Source of the DNA: an uncultured Carboxylicivirga sp.
Lineage (GTDB): Bacteria; Bacteroidota; Bacteroidia; Bacteroidales; Marinilabiliaceae
DNA length: 64,000 nt
Reading direction: 5' to 3'
NCBI RefSeq assembly: GCF_963668385.1
Contig: NZ_OY764327.1
Span: 6,022,724 to 6,086,723, forward strand
Shown: positions 16,808-26,216 of the stretch, piece after piece
Numbering within the stretch: position 1 is the stretch's first letter
How the letters are laid out: every line of letters begins with the position of its first letter
Notes under the pieces: generated by a model
What the model was told of the DNA's origin: nothing
Seen by the model: the letters and a program-made list of their open reading frames with translations, nothing else
Databases searched by the model: none
Program-made: the position numbers and the translations under genes

Positions 16808-18781
16808 CTATTTTTTTTCATTCCATATAGCTCTCAACCCCTTTTCTAAGAACATAATCTCATCAGAACCTTTGCTCCAATCTGCATTTAAACAATAATT
16901 GGAGCTCATTTGTACCAAATAATCAAAATGGATATCATTTCTTCCTCTTTCCAAATCTAATTTTTCGCGTATAATTAATATGATCTTACCATTCACATTT
17001 TTTGTCTCAATTATAGAATCTACACTGGAGCAAGTTTGATAAAAAATGGGTTTCTGCATTACTCCATATTCAGACCATATTCCACTTAACATCCAACCGA
17101 CATCTGATTCCTTTAAATCAGTACCCATGTATACTTCATTTATATCCGGATTAAAATAATTTACTAACATTCCATTATCTGTTTCTATTATCGTAATCCC
17201 TTCTTGTGGATTTAATAACCTATTTAAGTGCGTAATCGAAACAAACAACACCAGAACCAACAACAACCATTGCAAACTTTTATAAGTTTTGGATTCTGTT
17301 CGAATTAACACCATAATCAAAGTTGCGTACAGTAGAATCATTTGCCAATTAGAAAAAGAAATATGACTAATAGATGCATAAGGCCATTCATTAATTGACG
17401 ACGCTACATTATTCATATAGCTTAATAGATCATTTAAAGCAGGAACAAACAATTGCATCACAATGGCAAAAGGACTCAATATTGCACAAATCAATGCTAA
17501 AACTAAAACAGGTGTAACTATTGGTATCAACAACCAATTAGTAAAAATAAATAAGAGAGGAAATTGATGAAATGTTGCAAGACTTATTGGTAAAGCCCCT
17601 AATTGAGCTGTAAGGGATAATGCCAAAACTGACCACAACCAACGCAAAGGTGGAAAACGAAAATACACCCAACTATTTACATAAGGATAAAAGAGTACAA
17701 TACTAGCCACAGCACAATGACTCAACCAGAATCCAACACTAAAAACAAACAAAGGATCGATTAGCAAGATGATAAACATAGATACCGACAACAGATTTAC
17801 TATTGATATTCGTCGTTGCGAAAACTTGCCTATTTCAATTACCGAAAACATGATGGTGGCCCGCAAAACTGAAGCTGAAAAACCGGTTAAAACAGCATAC
17901 AACCATAGCATAACAAATACCGAAACAAATACGGCTTTTCGATTCTTAAAAACAGCACCAAATAAAAAGGATAAAAGAAGATAAATAATACCAACATGCA
18001 AACCCGAAACCGCCAATAAGTGCATAGCTCCTGCACCAACAAAAGCTTGTTTTTGCTCTTGCGTTAACTGGAATTTATCGCCTAAAAACATTGCATTTAA
18101 TATGGCCAATTCTTCAGATTGCATTCCAAACTGCTTTAAACGACTATTGAAATATTCTTTATATTTTAAAAGGTATATCTCAAAATTAAAAGTATTTACA
18201 GGATTTGCCTGAATAGCAAAAGATGAAACAACCATCCGAAAAGCAATTCTGTTATTTTTCAAATACCTCGAATAATTAAATTGATAGGGTATTTTGGGTG
18301 AACCGTAATTCAATAATTTACCGTGCACATTAACAACTGTACCTACATCAATTGAGTTAGTTTTAGATAGATAAATTATGCCTTTTAATCCTACATACTC
18401 TTTTATTGAATCATGCAACGAACTTAAAATAACAGCTTCGTATTTGGTATTTTTCTCTGTTTCACCAACCGAACGGTTTATCCTCAACCTAAATGACTCT
18501 TTTGGGGTACTTTCAATAATATATGGTTTCCTGATGGTATAATTCAACATTCCAAAACTCAACATAAACACTATCATTAAAATACCTGACAGAAACCCCA
18601 ATTGATAATTAGGTTTAACTCTATAATACCATGTAAATAAACCATAAATAGTTAAGGCAATAACAGTAGCTACACCAACAATGGTAAATGATATACTGTA
18701 ATGATAGGAAATCCAGATACCCAACATCATTGGAATTACCAATCGTAGAAAAGGAGAGTTTGACACAAATAATTTCACCAT
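16808..18781 (-). CDS. comEC: ComEC/Rec2-family DNA uptake channel
   Basis: A membrane protein of 657 residues. It opens with two membrane segments and a soluble DUF4131-like domain (about 25-190), followed by the competence core with the signature HLLAVSGLHVGI around 260 and eight to ten further helices. The C-terminal 110 residues are soluble but show no HxHxDH motif, so the metallo-beta-lactamase domain of long ComEC proteins is missing. Short forms are usual in Bacteroidota. The protein should pass single-stranded DNA through the inner membrane. It lies 46 bases downstream of an MFS gene on the same strand. Confidence 0.9.
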   Translation of the reverse strand: MVKLFVSNSPFLRLVIPMMLGIWISYHYSISFTIVGVATVIALTIYGLFTWYYRVKPNYQLGFLSGILMIVFMLSFGMLNYTIRKPYIIESTPKESFRLRINRSVGETEKNTKYEAVILSSLHDSIKEYVGLKGIIYLSKTNSIDVGTVVNVHGKLLNYGSPKIPYQFNYSRYLKNNRIAFRMVVSSFAIQANPVNTFNFEIYLLKYKEYFNSRLKQFGMQSEELAILNAMFLGDKFQLTQEQKQAFVGAGAMHLLAVSGLHVGIIYLLLSFLFGAVFKNRKAVFVSVFVMLWLYAVLTGFSASVLRATIMFSVIEIGKFSQRRISIVNLLSVSMFIILLIDPLFVFSVGFWLSHCAVASIVLFYPYVNSWVYFRFPPLRWLWSVLALSLTAQLGALPISLATFHQFPLLFIFTNWLLIPIVTPVLVLALICAILSPFAIVMQLFVPALNDLLSYMNNVASSINEWPYASISHISFSNWQMILLYATLIMVLIRTESKTYKSLQWLLLVLVLFVSITHLNRLLNPQEGITIIETDNGMLVNYFNPDINEVYMGTDLKESDVGWMLSGIWSEYGVMQKPIFYQTCSSVDSIIETKNVNGKIILIIREKLDLERGRNDIHFDYLVQMSSNYCLNADWSKGSDEIMFLEKGLRAIWNEKK

Positions 18782-18827
18782 CAGGATATTACTTAAATAT
18801 TCAATTTAGTAAATATCAAAACTAAAT

Positions 18828-20081
18828 TCAATGCCTCTTTCTGATAACTAGTATGATAACATTAAACAGTATCAGCACAACAGAAACAACTAATAACCCG
18901 TAACCAAATCCGAAATTATCAACCAATACACCCAACACCACAGCAAAAACAGAGGTAAATATGGTTTCGCTTTGCGATTCAGCTGACAAAACAGTTGACA
19001 TTATTTTACCATTAAAATTATTGCTGATGTATTTTACAGCAATGGGTCTTCTTACATTTTGGGTAATTAAAATAATGGAAAAGAAAACAATTGCAAGCAA
19101 TTCTAAATTCTGCACATACATAACTCCTGCAATGGCACCACAAACCCATCCCGAAAGTTGAATTGTTAATAATCCGGCTAAAGCCCCTTTAAACCATCGT
19201 TCAACCTTATATGCATTCCTACTAAAGAATGCATTTATCAAATACAGAATTGTATAAAATATTCCCACAAATAAAGCTGCTTTCTTTTTATCAGGAACAT
19301 CAGTTAAAAATGGCAAACCAATAGTAAGCGTCACCAATATAGGCTGTATATAATCTTTTATCGCTTTATAATATCCGGTATAACTACTGGTAATTGTTAT
19401 AATTCGAAAGGGCCTCCAACCCGAAAAGGCTTCTTTCGTTGATAAAAAATGATTTTTAAACAACTCCCAAACATTTGTTTTATCCAATTCTTGATCGCCA
19501 TTCAGGAAAGAAGGATAAGACATCATTAACACTAAATCAATTACATAAGGAACAATAGAAACTAAGAATACATACTTATAAGAACCTATATAAAAAACCA
19601 TAACAGCGCTTACTAGTGAAGCAAGAGCAGCGCCTCTTTGCGACCATGATCGGGTTTGTCCATAATAAGCGGTTTGATGATTTTCCCATCCCTTCCTCTT
19701 CAGATAAGCTAAAATCATTGATTTATGTGTTCCTGATCGAAAAGCATCTCCAATACCATAAAAGAAAAAAGCGATTGCAAAACCTACAAATCCGTCCAAA
19801 ATATAAAACATGAGAAAGCTGATGATATATGACAGAAAAGCAAATATCATAGCCCTTTTTCGGCCAACAATATCTGCAATCATTCCCGAAGGAACCTCTA
19901 ATATGTTTATGCTAATCTCACGAATTCCATATAAAATACCTACTTGAGTATAAGTAATTCCTTTCTCGATAAAAAACAATAATAAAAATGGATCGAAGAA
20001 GCGTAGATTCTTGAAAAAGCCGTATGCACAAAACTTATAAAATTGAAGATCTTTGGAGTATCCTAAATTACTTTCTTTCAT
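18828..20081 (-). CDS. Major facilitator superfamily transporter
   Basis: A protein of 417 residues with about twelve hydrophobic segments. An MFS motif A-like loop, GMIADIVGRKRAM, lies between helices 2 and 3 at about 66-78, and a charged central loop follows helix 6. Substrate and direction are not predictable. It is probably co-transcribed with the downstream comEC gene. Confidence 0.85.
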   Translation of the reverse strand: MKESNLGYSKDLQFYKFCAYGFFKNLRFFDPFLLLFFIEKGITYTQVGILYGIREISINILEVPSGMIADIVGRKRAMIFAFLSYIISFLMFYILDGFVGFAIAFFFYGIGDAFRSGTHKSMILAYLKRKGWENHQTAYYGQTRSWSQRGAALASLVSAVMVFYIGSYKYVFLVSIVPYVIDLVLMMSYPSFLNGDQELDKTNVWELFKNHFLSTKEAFSGWRPFRIITITSSYTGYYKAIKDYIQPILVTLTIGLPFLTDVPDKKKAALFVGIFYTILYLINAFFSRNAYKVERWFKGALAGLLTIQLSGWVCGAIAGVMYVQNLELLAIVFFSIILITQNVRRPIAVKYISNNFNGKIMSTVLSAESQSETIFTSVFAVVLGVLVDNFGFGYGLLVVSVVLILFNVIILVIRKRH

Positions 20082-20141
20082 AAATAGGCTTTAGACTTCA
20101 AAAACACAATAAGCGACAGAGATGTTCAAATTAAACAAAAA

Positions 20142-20182
20142 AAGAAAGCCGCCTTAAAGCATTCTTTAAGACGACTTTCAAC
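20142..20182 (-). terminator. Terminator of the DUF3078 gene
   Basis: On the minus strand GAAAGTCGTCTTAAAG pairs with CTTTAAGGCGGCTTTC (two G-T pairs) around a 4-base loop and is followed by seven T. The plus strand would carry C-A mismatches, so the minus orientation is favoured. Confidence 0.75.
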
Positions 20183-20207
20183 TTTTAACCAAACCTAACC
20201 CTAAACT

Positions 20208-20261
20208 ATGAGAAAACTTACTCAATATCTTGTAGTACAAAGTACTTATCTATCGTTTTAA
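20208..20261 (+). other. Possible 17-codon leader-like frame in the 20082-20393 gap
   Basis: ATG at 20208 opens a 17-codon frame (MRKLTQYLVVQSTYLSF). Its start context, CCTAACCCTAAACTATGAGA, resembles those that precede SusC-type genes in Bacteroidota. No plus-strand gene follows, so it may be a relic or chance. An inverted repeat TTGTAAG (20263) with CTTACAA (20288) follows. Nothing else is seen in this 312-base gap apart from the minus-strand terminator. Confidence 0.25.
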
Positions 20262-20393
20262 ATTGTAAGATTTTGTTTTCCCTTAAACTTACAATACAAA
20301 AGTACATCCTTTTTTAATACAGTACAAAAGGATATTTGTTAATTAATGTTAATCCAAATGTTAACTTATCTTTAATATTTGTTTATCAGTTAC

Positions 20394-21794
20394 TTAAAAG
20401 TGGTATTGAAATGCTATATTAAAATTTTCGCGTATTTGAACTTGATCAGATTCTGTTGTAAAGTACCTTAAATTTCCTAACAACCTTGTGGTTAAGAACT
20501 GATTTATTTTCATATCAACTATCAATTCCCAATCAATTTGCTTTTGATTCTCACCTTTAGCATTTAGATACTCATAGAAAATGTCAACTTTCGAAGTTAA
20601 ATTAATCTCTTTTGTTAACTGATAATTAAAACTATTTACGATTGATAAACCATTTAAAATATTCGCTTTCTTATCTTCATCTATACCATATCGTGTCTGA
20701 TCAAACTTCACAGTATCCGACACAACTGTCAACCTCGATGTTAAAGGCGATAATAGTAAGGTAAATTTATTACTTGGTTTATAATCCATACCAATAGCAA
20801 ACGACATGTAAGCAGGAGCAAAAAATCCTGAAATTGGTTTAATATGTTCTTTATCTGAATTTTCATAGCCATAAAAAAACTGTGACTTAAAATTATACAA
20901 GAAACTATAATACCATTTTTTTGATGATTGTAAACCGTACTTTGTATTTATCTCTATTAAATCGTCATTTACTCTGCCTGATTCTGATTCGGAAGACATA
21001 ATACCCACTTTATGAACAATATAGTTCTCCCAACTGTGCTTACCCTTTGTAAAATTTGCATTCATACGCAAGTCACTACTCAGTGCTATATTACTCTCTC
21101 CCCCTTTAGTCCAATTATTTAAATAACCTTGTGAAAGTTGAATATTCTCCTTACCTCCAAATTCCCATGGACTTTTAGCAATAACAATCTGCTCCAGGCT
21201 TGGCTTGGTATTAAATGTATCTTTTAGCAATGTTGTTATTGCTTTTTCAACAGCCCTTCGGCTAAGCTTTCGTTTCCCAACATCAGAAACATCCGGAATT
21301 TCATTCCACAAATATTGTACATACATAGGGTGACTTATCGCTGCTTGCTGAATCACCTTATTAATAGGTCTTGTAGTATATTGAATTGTTTTCTTGTATG
21401 TAGCCTCTTCTTTTTTAATACCAATATATCTATTGTATTGATTTAAATAGTTTGAATAAAATTCATTTGGGTTGTATGTGATTTTCGGATAAGTAGTATT
21501 CTTATATTTTAGAGAAAAAGTTTGTGGCATATAATCTGATTTTTGTACATCATTATATGCATATTTGCCAATCATATCGCCTTCATAAATTTGTCTTCGA
21601 ATATATTTAGCAATATAACTTTCTGACCAATAAAGAGAATCTTTAGCATTTACTCCACTTGCCAATAATAACTGGTCAAATACAGGTCCTTGTACTACCT
21701 GAGCATCCGCTTCTTGAAAAATAGTAATAAGATTTACGAAAAGCACTATAATAAAGATAGACAGACGTTTTGTCTCTAAACTTTTTATTTGCAC
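20394..21794 (-). CDS. DUF3078 outer-membrane-type protein
   Basis: A protein of 466 residues with a signal peptide (hydrophobic segment about 12-28, then DAQ). The C-terminal two-thirds match the DUF3078 pattern: the YLNNWTKGGESNIALSSDL segment, then amphipathic strands with aromatic girdles and a C-terminal F. This suggests a beta-barrel in the outer membrane. The N-terminal 150 residues are alpha/polar and rich in Y, K and N. Function is unknown. It has its own terminator and forms a single-gene unit. Confidence 0.72.
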   Translation of the reverse strand: MQIKSLETKRLSIFIIVLFVNLITIFQEADAQVVQGPVFDQLLLASGVNAKDSLYWSESYIAKYIRRQIYEGDMIGKYAYNDVQKSDYMPQTFSLKYKNTTYPKITYNPNEFYSNYLNQYNRYIGIKKEEATYKKTIQYTTRPINKVIQQAAISHPMYVQYLWNEIPDVSDVGKRKLSRRAVEKAITTLLKDTFNTKPSLEQIVIAKSPWEFGGKENIQLSQGYLNNWTKGGESNIALSSDLRMNANFTKGKHSWENYIVHKVGIMSSESESGRVNDDLIEINTKYGLQSSKKWYYSFLYNFKSQFFYGYENSDKEHIKPISGFFAPAYMSFAIGMDYKPSNKFTLLLSPLTSRLTVVSDTVKFDQTRYGIDEDKKANILNGLSIVNSFNYQLTKEINLTSKVDIFYEYLNAKGENQKQIDWELIVDMKINQFLTTRLLGNLRYFTTESDQVQIRENFNIAFQYHF

Positions 21795-21931
21795 AACGAA
21801 ATTACTTTTAGGTTATCAACCGACAAAAATAACATCTAAAGCGGTTTTGTAAAACAAATTGTAAGAAAGATTAGCTTACAATAGCACAATAAATTTATAT
21901 CATTCCAATTGACTAATATCAGTCTCTGAAT

Positions 21932-21962
21932 TTTCATTAAAATCACACAATCATTAACTTTG
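21932..21962 (+). promoter_or_regulatory. Probable tnaA promoter
   Basis: TAACTTTG at 21955-21962 fits the TAnnTTTG consensus, and TTTC at 21932-21935 stands 19 bases upstream in the place of TTTG. The predicted start is near 21969, which gives a tnaA leader of about 200 nt. Confidence 0.5.
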
Positions 21963-21982
21963 TTACTATTAACAAACAGATT

Positions 21983-22060
21983 ATGGATTTAACGCTACAA
22001 TCAGTATTATCTTTTCGTATACATCTCAACATTAAAAACAGGGACGAGTTTGCCTGCTAA
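21983..22060 (+). CDS. Candidate leader peptide upstream of tryptophanase
   Basis: A 25-codon frame begins about 14 bases after the predicted transcription start and ends with Cys-stop, 110 bases before tnaA. The product starts MDLTLQSVLSF and ends KNRDEFAC. It has no tryptophan or proline, so it is not a copy of enterobacterial TnaC, which depends on a Trp and a terminal Pro. The stop is followed by CCTGCTATTATAGCAC, which can fold as TGCTA-TTA-TAGCA. Only its position, length and this hairpin support a regulatory role; a chance frame is possible. Confidence 0.35.
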   Translation: MDLTLQSVLSFRIHLNIKNRDEFAC

Positions 22061-22170
22061 CCTGCTATTATAGCACATACACATCACAACTTTACTTTTT
22101 ACTTGATTTTGCCTAAACCTATTTAATAAGATATGTTTTTGCATTGATGTTGATATTAATATAATTAGTT

Positions 22171-23568
22171 ATGGAATTACCATTTTCTGAATCATATAAG
22201 ATAAAAATGATTGAGCCTATCCGAAAAAGCTCAAGAGAAGAACGAGAACGCTGGATTAAAGAAGCTAAATACAATTTATTTAATTTACGGAGCGATCAGG
22301 TGTTTATTGATTTACTAACCGACAGTGGTACAGGTGCAATGAGTGACCGTCAATGGGCAGCAATGATGCTAGGAGACGAAAGTTATGCCGGTGCATCATC
22401 ATACTACAACCTAAAAAATGCCATAAAAAACATTTTAGGCTTCGAGTACTTTTTGCCAACTCACCAAGGTCGGGCAGCAGAAAACGTACTATTTTCGGCT
22501 TTAGTAAAAGAAGGTGATGTTGTACCCGGAAACTCGCATTTCGATACAACAAAAGGCCACATAGAGTTTAGAAAGGCAAAAGCAATTGATTGTACCATTA
22601 ATGAAGCTTTTGACACTACTTTACAACACCCATTTAAAGGTAATATCGACCTTAATAAGCTGGAACATGTATTAGTTACCCACCCCAAAGATAAAATACC
22701 AATGATTATTGTAACGGTAACGTGCAATACCTCGGGAGGTCAGCCTGTGTCGATGCAAAACCTTCGTGAAGTATATACTCTGGCAAAAAAATATGGTATC
22801 AGGGTTATTTTTGATTCTGCTCGTTTTGCCGAAAATGCATACTTTATAAAAGTTCGTGAAGAAGGATATTCAGATAAAAGCATCAAAGAGATTGTAACAG
22901 AAATGTACAGTTATGCTGATGGCATGACGATGAGTAGTAAAAAAGATGCCATTGTAAACATGGGCGGTTTTATCGCTCTTAAAGAAGAAGAATTATTTAA
23001 AAAAGCCAGCCAATTCAATATCATTTTCGAAGGATTTATAACCTATGGAGGTATGTCGGGTCGCGATATGAATGCCTTGGCACAAGGACTAGACGAAGGT
23101 ACGGAATTCGAATATCTACAAACGCGCATCAAACAAGTGGAATATCTTGGCAATCGTTTAATAGAATTTGGCATAACTATACAACAACCAATTGGAGGGC
23201 ATGCTATTTTTATTGATGCGAAAAAGTTTCTACCCCAAATACCTCAGGAAGAATATGTAGCACAAACACTGGCTATTGAACTTTACAAAGAAGCGGGTAT
23301 CAGAGGTGTAGAAATCGGAACACTACTTGCCGACAGAGACCCGGAAACAAGAGAAAATCGCTATCCGGCACTTGAAATGGTTCGCCTGGCCATTCCACGT
23401 CGAACCTACACAAATAATCATATGGATGTTATTGCTGTAGCCCTTAAAAATGTATTTGATCGCCGAAACGAAATCAAACAAGGTTATCGAATTATTTCAG
23501 AAGCCCCGATAATGAGGCACTTTACCGTAGAGCTTGCTCCTGCAGTGAAAGAAAGTGCCCAGTTTTAA
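22171..23568 (+). CDS. tnaA: Tryptophanase (L-tryptophan indole-lyase)
   Basis: A PLP lyase of 465 residues that splits tryptophan into indole, pyruvate and ammonia. The cofactor lysine lies in the SSKKD motif at 255-259, and the PLP aspartate in FDSARFAENAYF near 215. Tyrosine phenol-lyase is the close alternative. Two diagnostic places favour tryptophanase: H450 in MRHFT (phenylalanine in phenol-lyases) and VEIG at 380-383, where phenol-lyases have the substrate-binding Met-Glu-Arg. The same enzyme can act on cysteine and serine. It is a single-gene unit with a long leader and a strong terminator. Confidence 0.93.
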   Translation: MELPFSESYKIKMIEPIRKSSREERERWIKEAKYNLFNLRSDQVFIDLLTDSGTGAMSDRQWAAMMLGDESYAGASSYYNLKNAIKNILGFEYFLPTHQGRAAENVLFSALVKEGDVVPGNSHFDTTKGHIEFRKAKAIDCTINEAFDTTLQHPFKGNIDLNKLEHVLVTHPKDKIPMIIVTVTCNTSGGQPVSMQNLREVYTLAKKYGIRVIFDSARFAENAYFIKVREEGYSDKSIKEIVTEMYSYADGMTMSSKKDAIVNMGGFIALKEEELFKKASQFNIIFEGFITYGGMSGRDMNALAQGLDEGTEFEYLQTRIKQVEYLGNRLIEFGITIQQPIGGHAIFIDAKKFLPQIPQEEYVAQTLAIELYKEAGIRGVEIGTLLADRDPETRENRYPALEMVRLAIPRRTYTNNHMDVIAVALKNVFDRRNEIKQGYRIISEAPIMRHFTVELAPAVKESAQF

Positions 23569-23589
23569 TTATATTCCCAATTCAACAAA

Positions 23590-23620
23590 AAAGGTTGCAC
23601 AAAAGGTGCAACCGTTTTTG
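23590..23620 (+). terminator. tnaA terminator
   Basis: Stem GGTTGCAC with GTGCAACC and a short loop, then GTTTTTG, about 25 bases after the tnaA stop. Confidence 0.85.
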
Positions 23621-23803
23621 TTGTTAACACAGCCGTCCCTAAAAAGTATATTAATACTTTATTACTACATAATTTTCAACTTCCTCCTAAAAACAAACTA
23701 ACTTTTGTTTGATGACACTCATTTTTTAGTTTGCTTTGTAATCTTCAAAATATCATTACTGATATTGGAGAAAACAAGCAATAACCGACAAGACAATATT
23801 TAG

Positions 23804-25135
23804 ATGAAGGATTTAACTGTAGGGAATGAGGCGAAATTAATTTTCAGATTTGCGCTACCTATGGTATTTGCTAATCTTCTTCAACAGATGTACCACTTTG
23901 TAGATAGCATTATCGTTGGTCGCTTTATCGGAACCGAAGCCTTAGCTGCATTGGGAGCCTCCTCTCCTATTTTTTATGCCTTAATTGCTTTTATTATTGG
24001 AATTGGAAGTGGTGCAACCATTGTTATCAGTCAATATTTTGGAGCTAAAGATCTTGAAAAAGTAAAACGCGCCATCGATACTATTTTTATCTTCTTATTT
24101 TGTGCGTCTATCGTTATTACTTTCATCGGCATTTCATACAGTCACGAGATATTTACCTTGCTCAAGGTTGATGAAAAAGTAATTCCCATGGCCACTAGCT
24201 ATTTCAATGTATTTATGCTGGGGATGATTGCCTTTTTTGGATTCAGTGCTACTTCTTCAGTTCTTCGTGGCTTAGGTGATTCCATGACCCCGCTCTATTT
24301 TATGTTGATAGCAACCATAATGAACATTGTTCTTGATATTGTTTTTATTGTGGTTTTAAACTGGGGTATTAAAAGTGTGGCAGTAGCAACAGTAATTGCA
24401 CAGGCGAGTGCTTTTTTAGCTGGTGCTGTATACTTAACCCGTAAACACCAGATTATTTCATTTAATATCTTTCAATTTAAATTTGATAAAGAACTATTTT
24501 TAAAGAGTATTAAGATTGGATTACCAACCGGATTTCAACAAACCTTTGTTGCCTTAGGTATTATGGCATTAATTCGCATCACCAATAATTTTGGCACCGA
24601 TGTACTTGCTGCTTTTACCGCAGCCAGCCGGGTTGATGCTTTAGCAGCTATGCCTGCTTTAAACCTTGCAAGTGCACTATCAGCCTTTGTAGGTCAGAAT
24701 CTAGGCGCAAAAAAATTCGATCGAATCAAAAAAGGATTAAAAGCTACTTTAGGAATGGCATGGGGACTATCTTTAATTGTTATGCTTATTGTCATCTTTT
24801 TTGGCGATCATATTATGCGATTATTCACCACCAACACTAATGTAATTGACTATGGCAATAACTATTTAATAATTGTAAGTTCATTCTACCTTATTTTCTC
24901 AACCATGTTTGTTATTCATGGAACACTAAGAGGTGCAGGTGCTACCCTTATCCCAATGTTCATTACCTTATTCTCACTTTGGATTATTCGTATTCCTTTT
25001 GCTGTATTTCTTTCCAAACACTTTGGTGTTAATGGTATCTGGTGGGCCATTCCCATTGGATGGTCAATGGGATTAGTAGGATCAATAATTTACTATTTTA
25101 CCGGACATTGGAAACGAAGAGGAGTAGTTGGTTAA
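23804..25135 (+). CDS. MATE family efflux transporter
   Basis: A protein of 443 residues with twelve predicted helices in two similar halves, starting with the family pattern LPMVFANLLQQMYHFVDSIIVGRFIG at about residue 18 (shown in part). MATE pumps expel cationic drugs or metabolites in exchange for H+ or Na+; the substrate is not predictable. It converges on the CarH-like regulator gene with 5 bases between the stops. Confidence 0.92.
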   Translation: MKDLTVGNEAKLIFRFALPMVFANLLQQMYHFVDSIIVGRFIGTEALAALGASSPIFYALIAFIIGIGSGATIVISQYFGAKDLEKVKRAIDTIFIFLFCASIVITFIGISYSHEIFTLLKVDEKVIPMATSYFNVFMLGMIAFFGFSATSSVLRGLGDSMTPLYFMLIATIMNIVLDIVFIVVLNWGIKSVAVATVIAQASAFLAGAVYLTRKHQIISFNIFQFKFDKELFLKSIKIGLPTGFQQTFVALGIMALIRITNNFGTDVLAAFTAASRVDALAAMPALNLASALSAFVGQNLGAKKFDRIKKGLKATLGMAWGLSLIVMLIVIFFGDHIMRLFTTNTNVIDYGNNYLIIVSSFYLIFSTMFVIHGTLRGAGATLIPMFITLFSLWIIRIPFAVFLSKHFGVNGIWWAIPIGWSMGLVGSIIYYFTGHWKRRGVVG

Positions 25136-25140
25136 AACTA

Positions 25141-26025
25141 CTACAATTTAGTTAACTCATCAATAAAATTTTCTGCAGACAGTATCTTTATAAACTGATC
25201 TGACATTTTAGGTTGAAGTTCCTTTATCTGAAGCCCCATTACAAAAACAGGACATTGCTCAACAGCTTCTCCCAATTCAACTAAAGTTTCTTCTAATTCT
25301 TCTTTTGAATTTGCCGACACAAATGAGGTAAATAATACATCAACCTTTCGTGCTCCCATAATCACTTTTAAATCATCAATAGGAACCGAAGCTCCCAGGT
25401 AAATTACATTATACCCTTCTTTTCGAGCAATCAGACTATAAAATAACAATCCTATTTCATGCAACTCATTTTCGGGTAGAAAAAACACAATGCTCTTATC
25501 CGATTTAGAAACAAAGCTTTCCATTTCTTTGTCAATTGCAACGATAAGCTTTTGGCGGATAAGATTAGATATAAAATGTTCCTGTGCCGGAGTAATGGTT
25601 CCTGCCTGCCAAAGTACTCCTATTCGTTCTAAAAATGGAAAAAGAATGGATTCTACAGTCGATTCAAATCCCAGTTGTAAAATAGTATTAGTTAAAACAC
25701 TTGAAAACTTTGCTTCGTTTAATTCAAGCATTGCAACCATCAAACTTTCAATTTGAACATCAATATTTCCCGAATCCACACAAAGATCCAGAACTTTATT
25801 ACGCAATTCAGCCTGGCTCATCTCTGCAATTTTCGAAATCTTATATCCATTCTGATTAAGAATTGAAACATTAAGTAAACGCTTGAGATCATCATCATTA
25901 TAAAACCTTATATTAGTTGAAGTACGCTGAGGTTCAACTAATTTATAACGACGCTCCCAAATACGAATGGTGTGAGCCTTAATACCCGATATTTTTTCAA
26001 GATCCTTAATCGAATAAACTGCCAT
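25141..26025 (-). CDS. CarH/LitR-like MerR regulator with B12-binding photoreceptor domain
   Basis: A protein of 294 residues. Residues 1-70 form a MerR winged helix (IRIWERRYKLVEPQR). Residues 90-165 form the four-helix cap with W139, E149 and H150, spaced exactly as the W-x9-EH signature of light-sensing CarH proteins. Residues 178-290 form the cobalamin fold with E-x-H-x-x-G at 187-192, where H189 would be the lower axial ligand. Such proteins bind adenosylcobalamin as a repressing tetramer in the dark and release DNA in light. No carotenoid or photolyase gene is adjacent, so the target is unknown. Confidence 0.9.
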   Translation of the reverse strand: MAVYSIKDLEKISGIKAHTIRIWERRYKLVEPQRTSTNIRFYNDDDLKRLLNVSILNQNGYKISKIAEMSQAELRNKVLDLCVDSGNIDVQIESLMVAMLELNEAKFSSVLTNTILQLGFESTVESILFPFLERIGVLWQAGTITPAQEHFISNLIRQKLIVAIDKEMESFVSKSDKSIVFFLPENELHEIGLLFYSLIARKEGYNVIYLGASVPIDDLKVIMGARKVDVLFTSFVSANSKEELEETLVELGEAVEQCPVFVMGLQIKELQPKMSDQFIKILSAENFIDELTKL

Positions 26026-26186
26026 AGAGTTTTTAAATAATTTTCAATAATTAGGTTGCCTCTTTAACAGGCAATTTAAGTCGAATGTTCATCAACGCCT
26101 CGTTTTTAGTTGAACATGACTAATAAAATGTATCATAAAAGAGAGATACATCTCTTAAATAAAAAATAAGAGTCAAATAAAAAGCT

Positions 26187-26194
26187 TAACTTTG
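26187..26194 (+). promoter_or_regulatory. Probable -7 element of the yicC-gmk-nadD operon
   Basis: TAACTTTG, matching TAnnTTTG, 22 bases before the yicC start. A convincing -33 partner is not seen. Confidence 0.4.
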
Positions 26195-26216
26195 CAGCCA
26201 AAGTAAAACACATTAC

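Noticed and set aside
22171-23568. Tyrosine phenol-lyase instead of tryptophanase
   Set aside because: H450 and the VEIG segment match tryptophanase; the phenol-lyase substrate arginine is absent. Parts of the N-terminal half do look phenol-lyase-like, so an assay would settle it.
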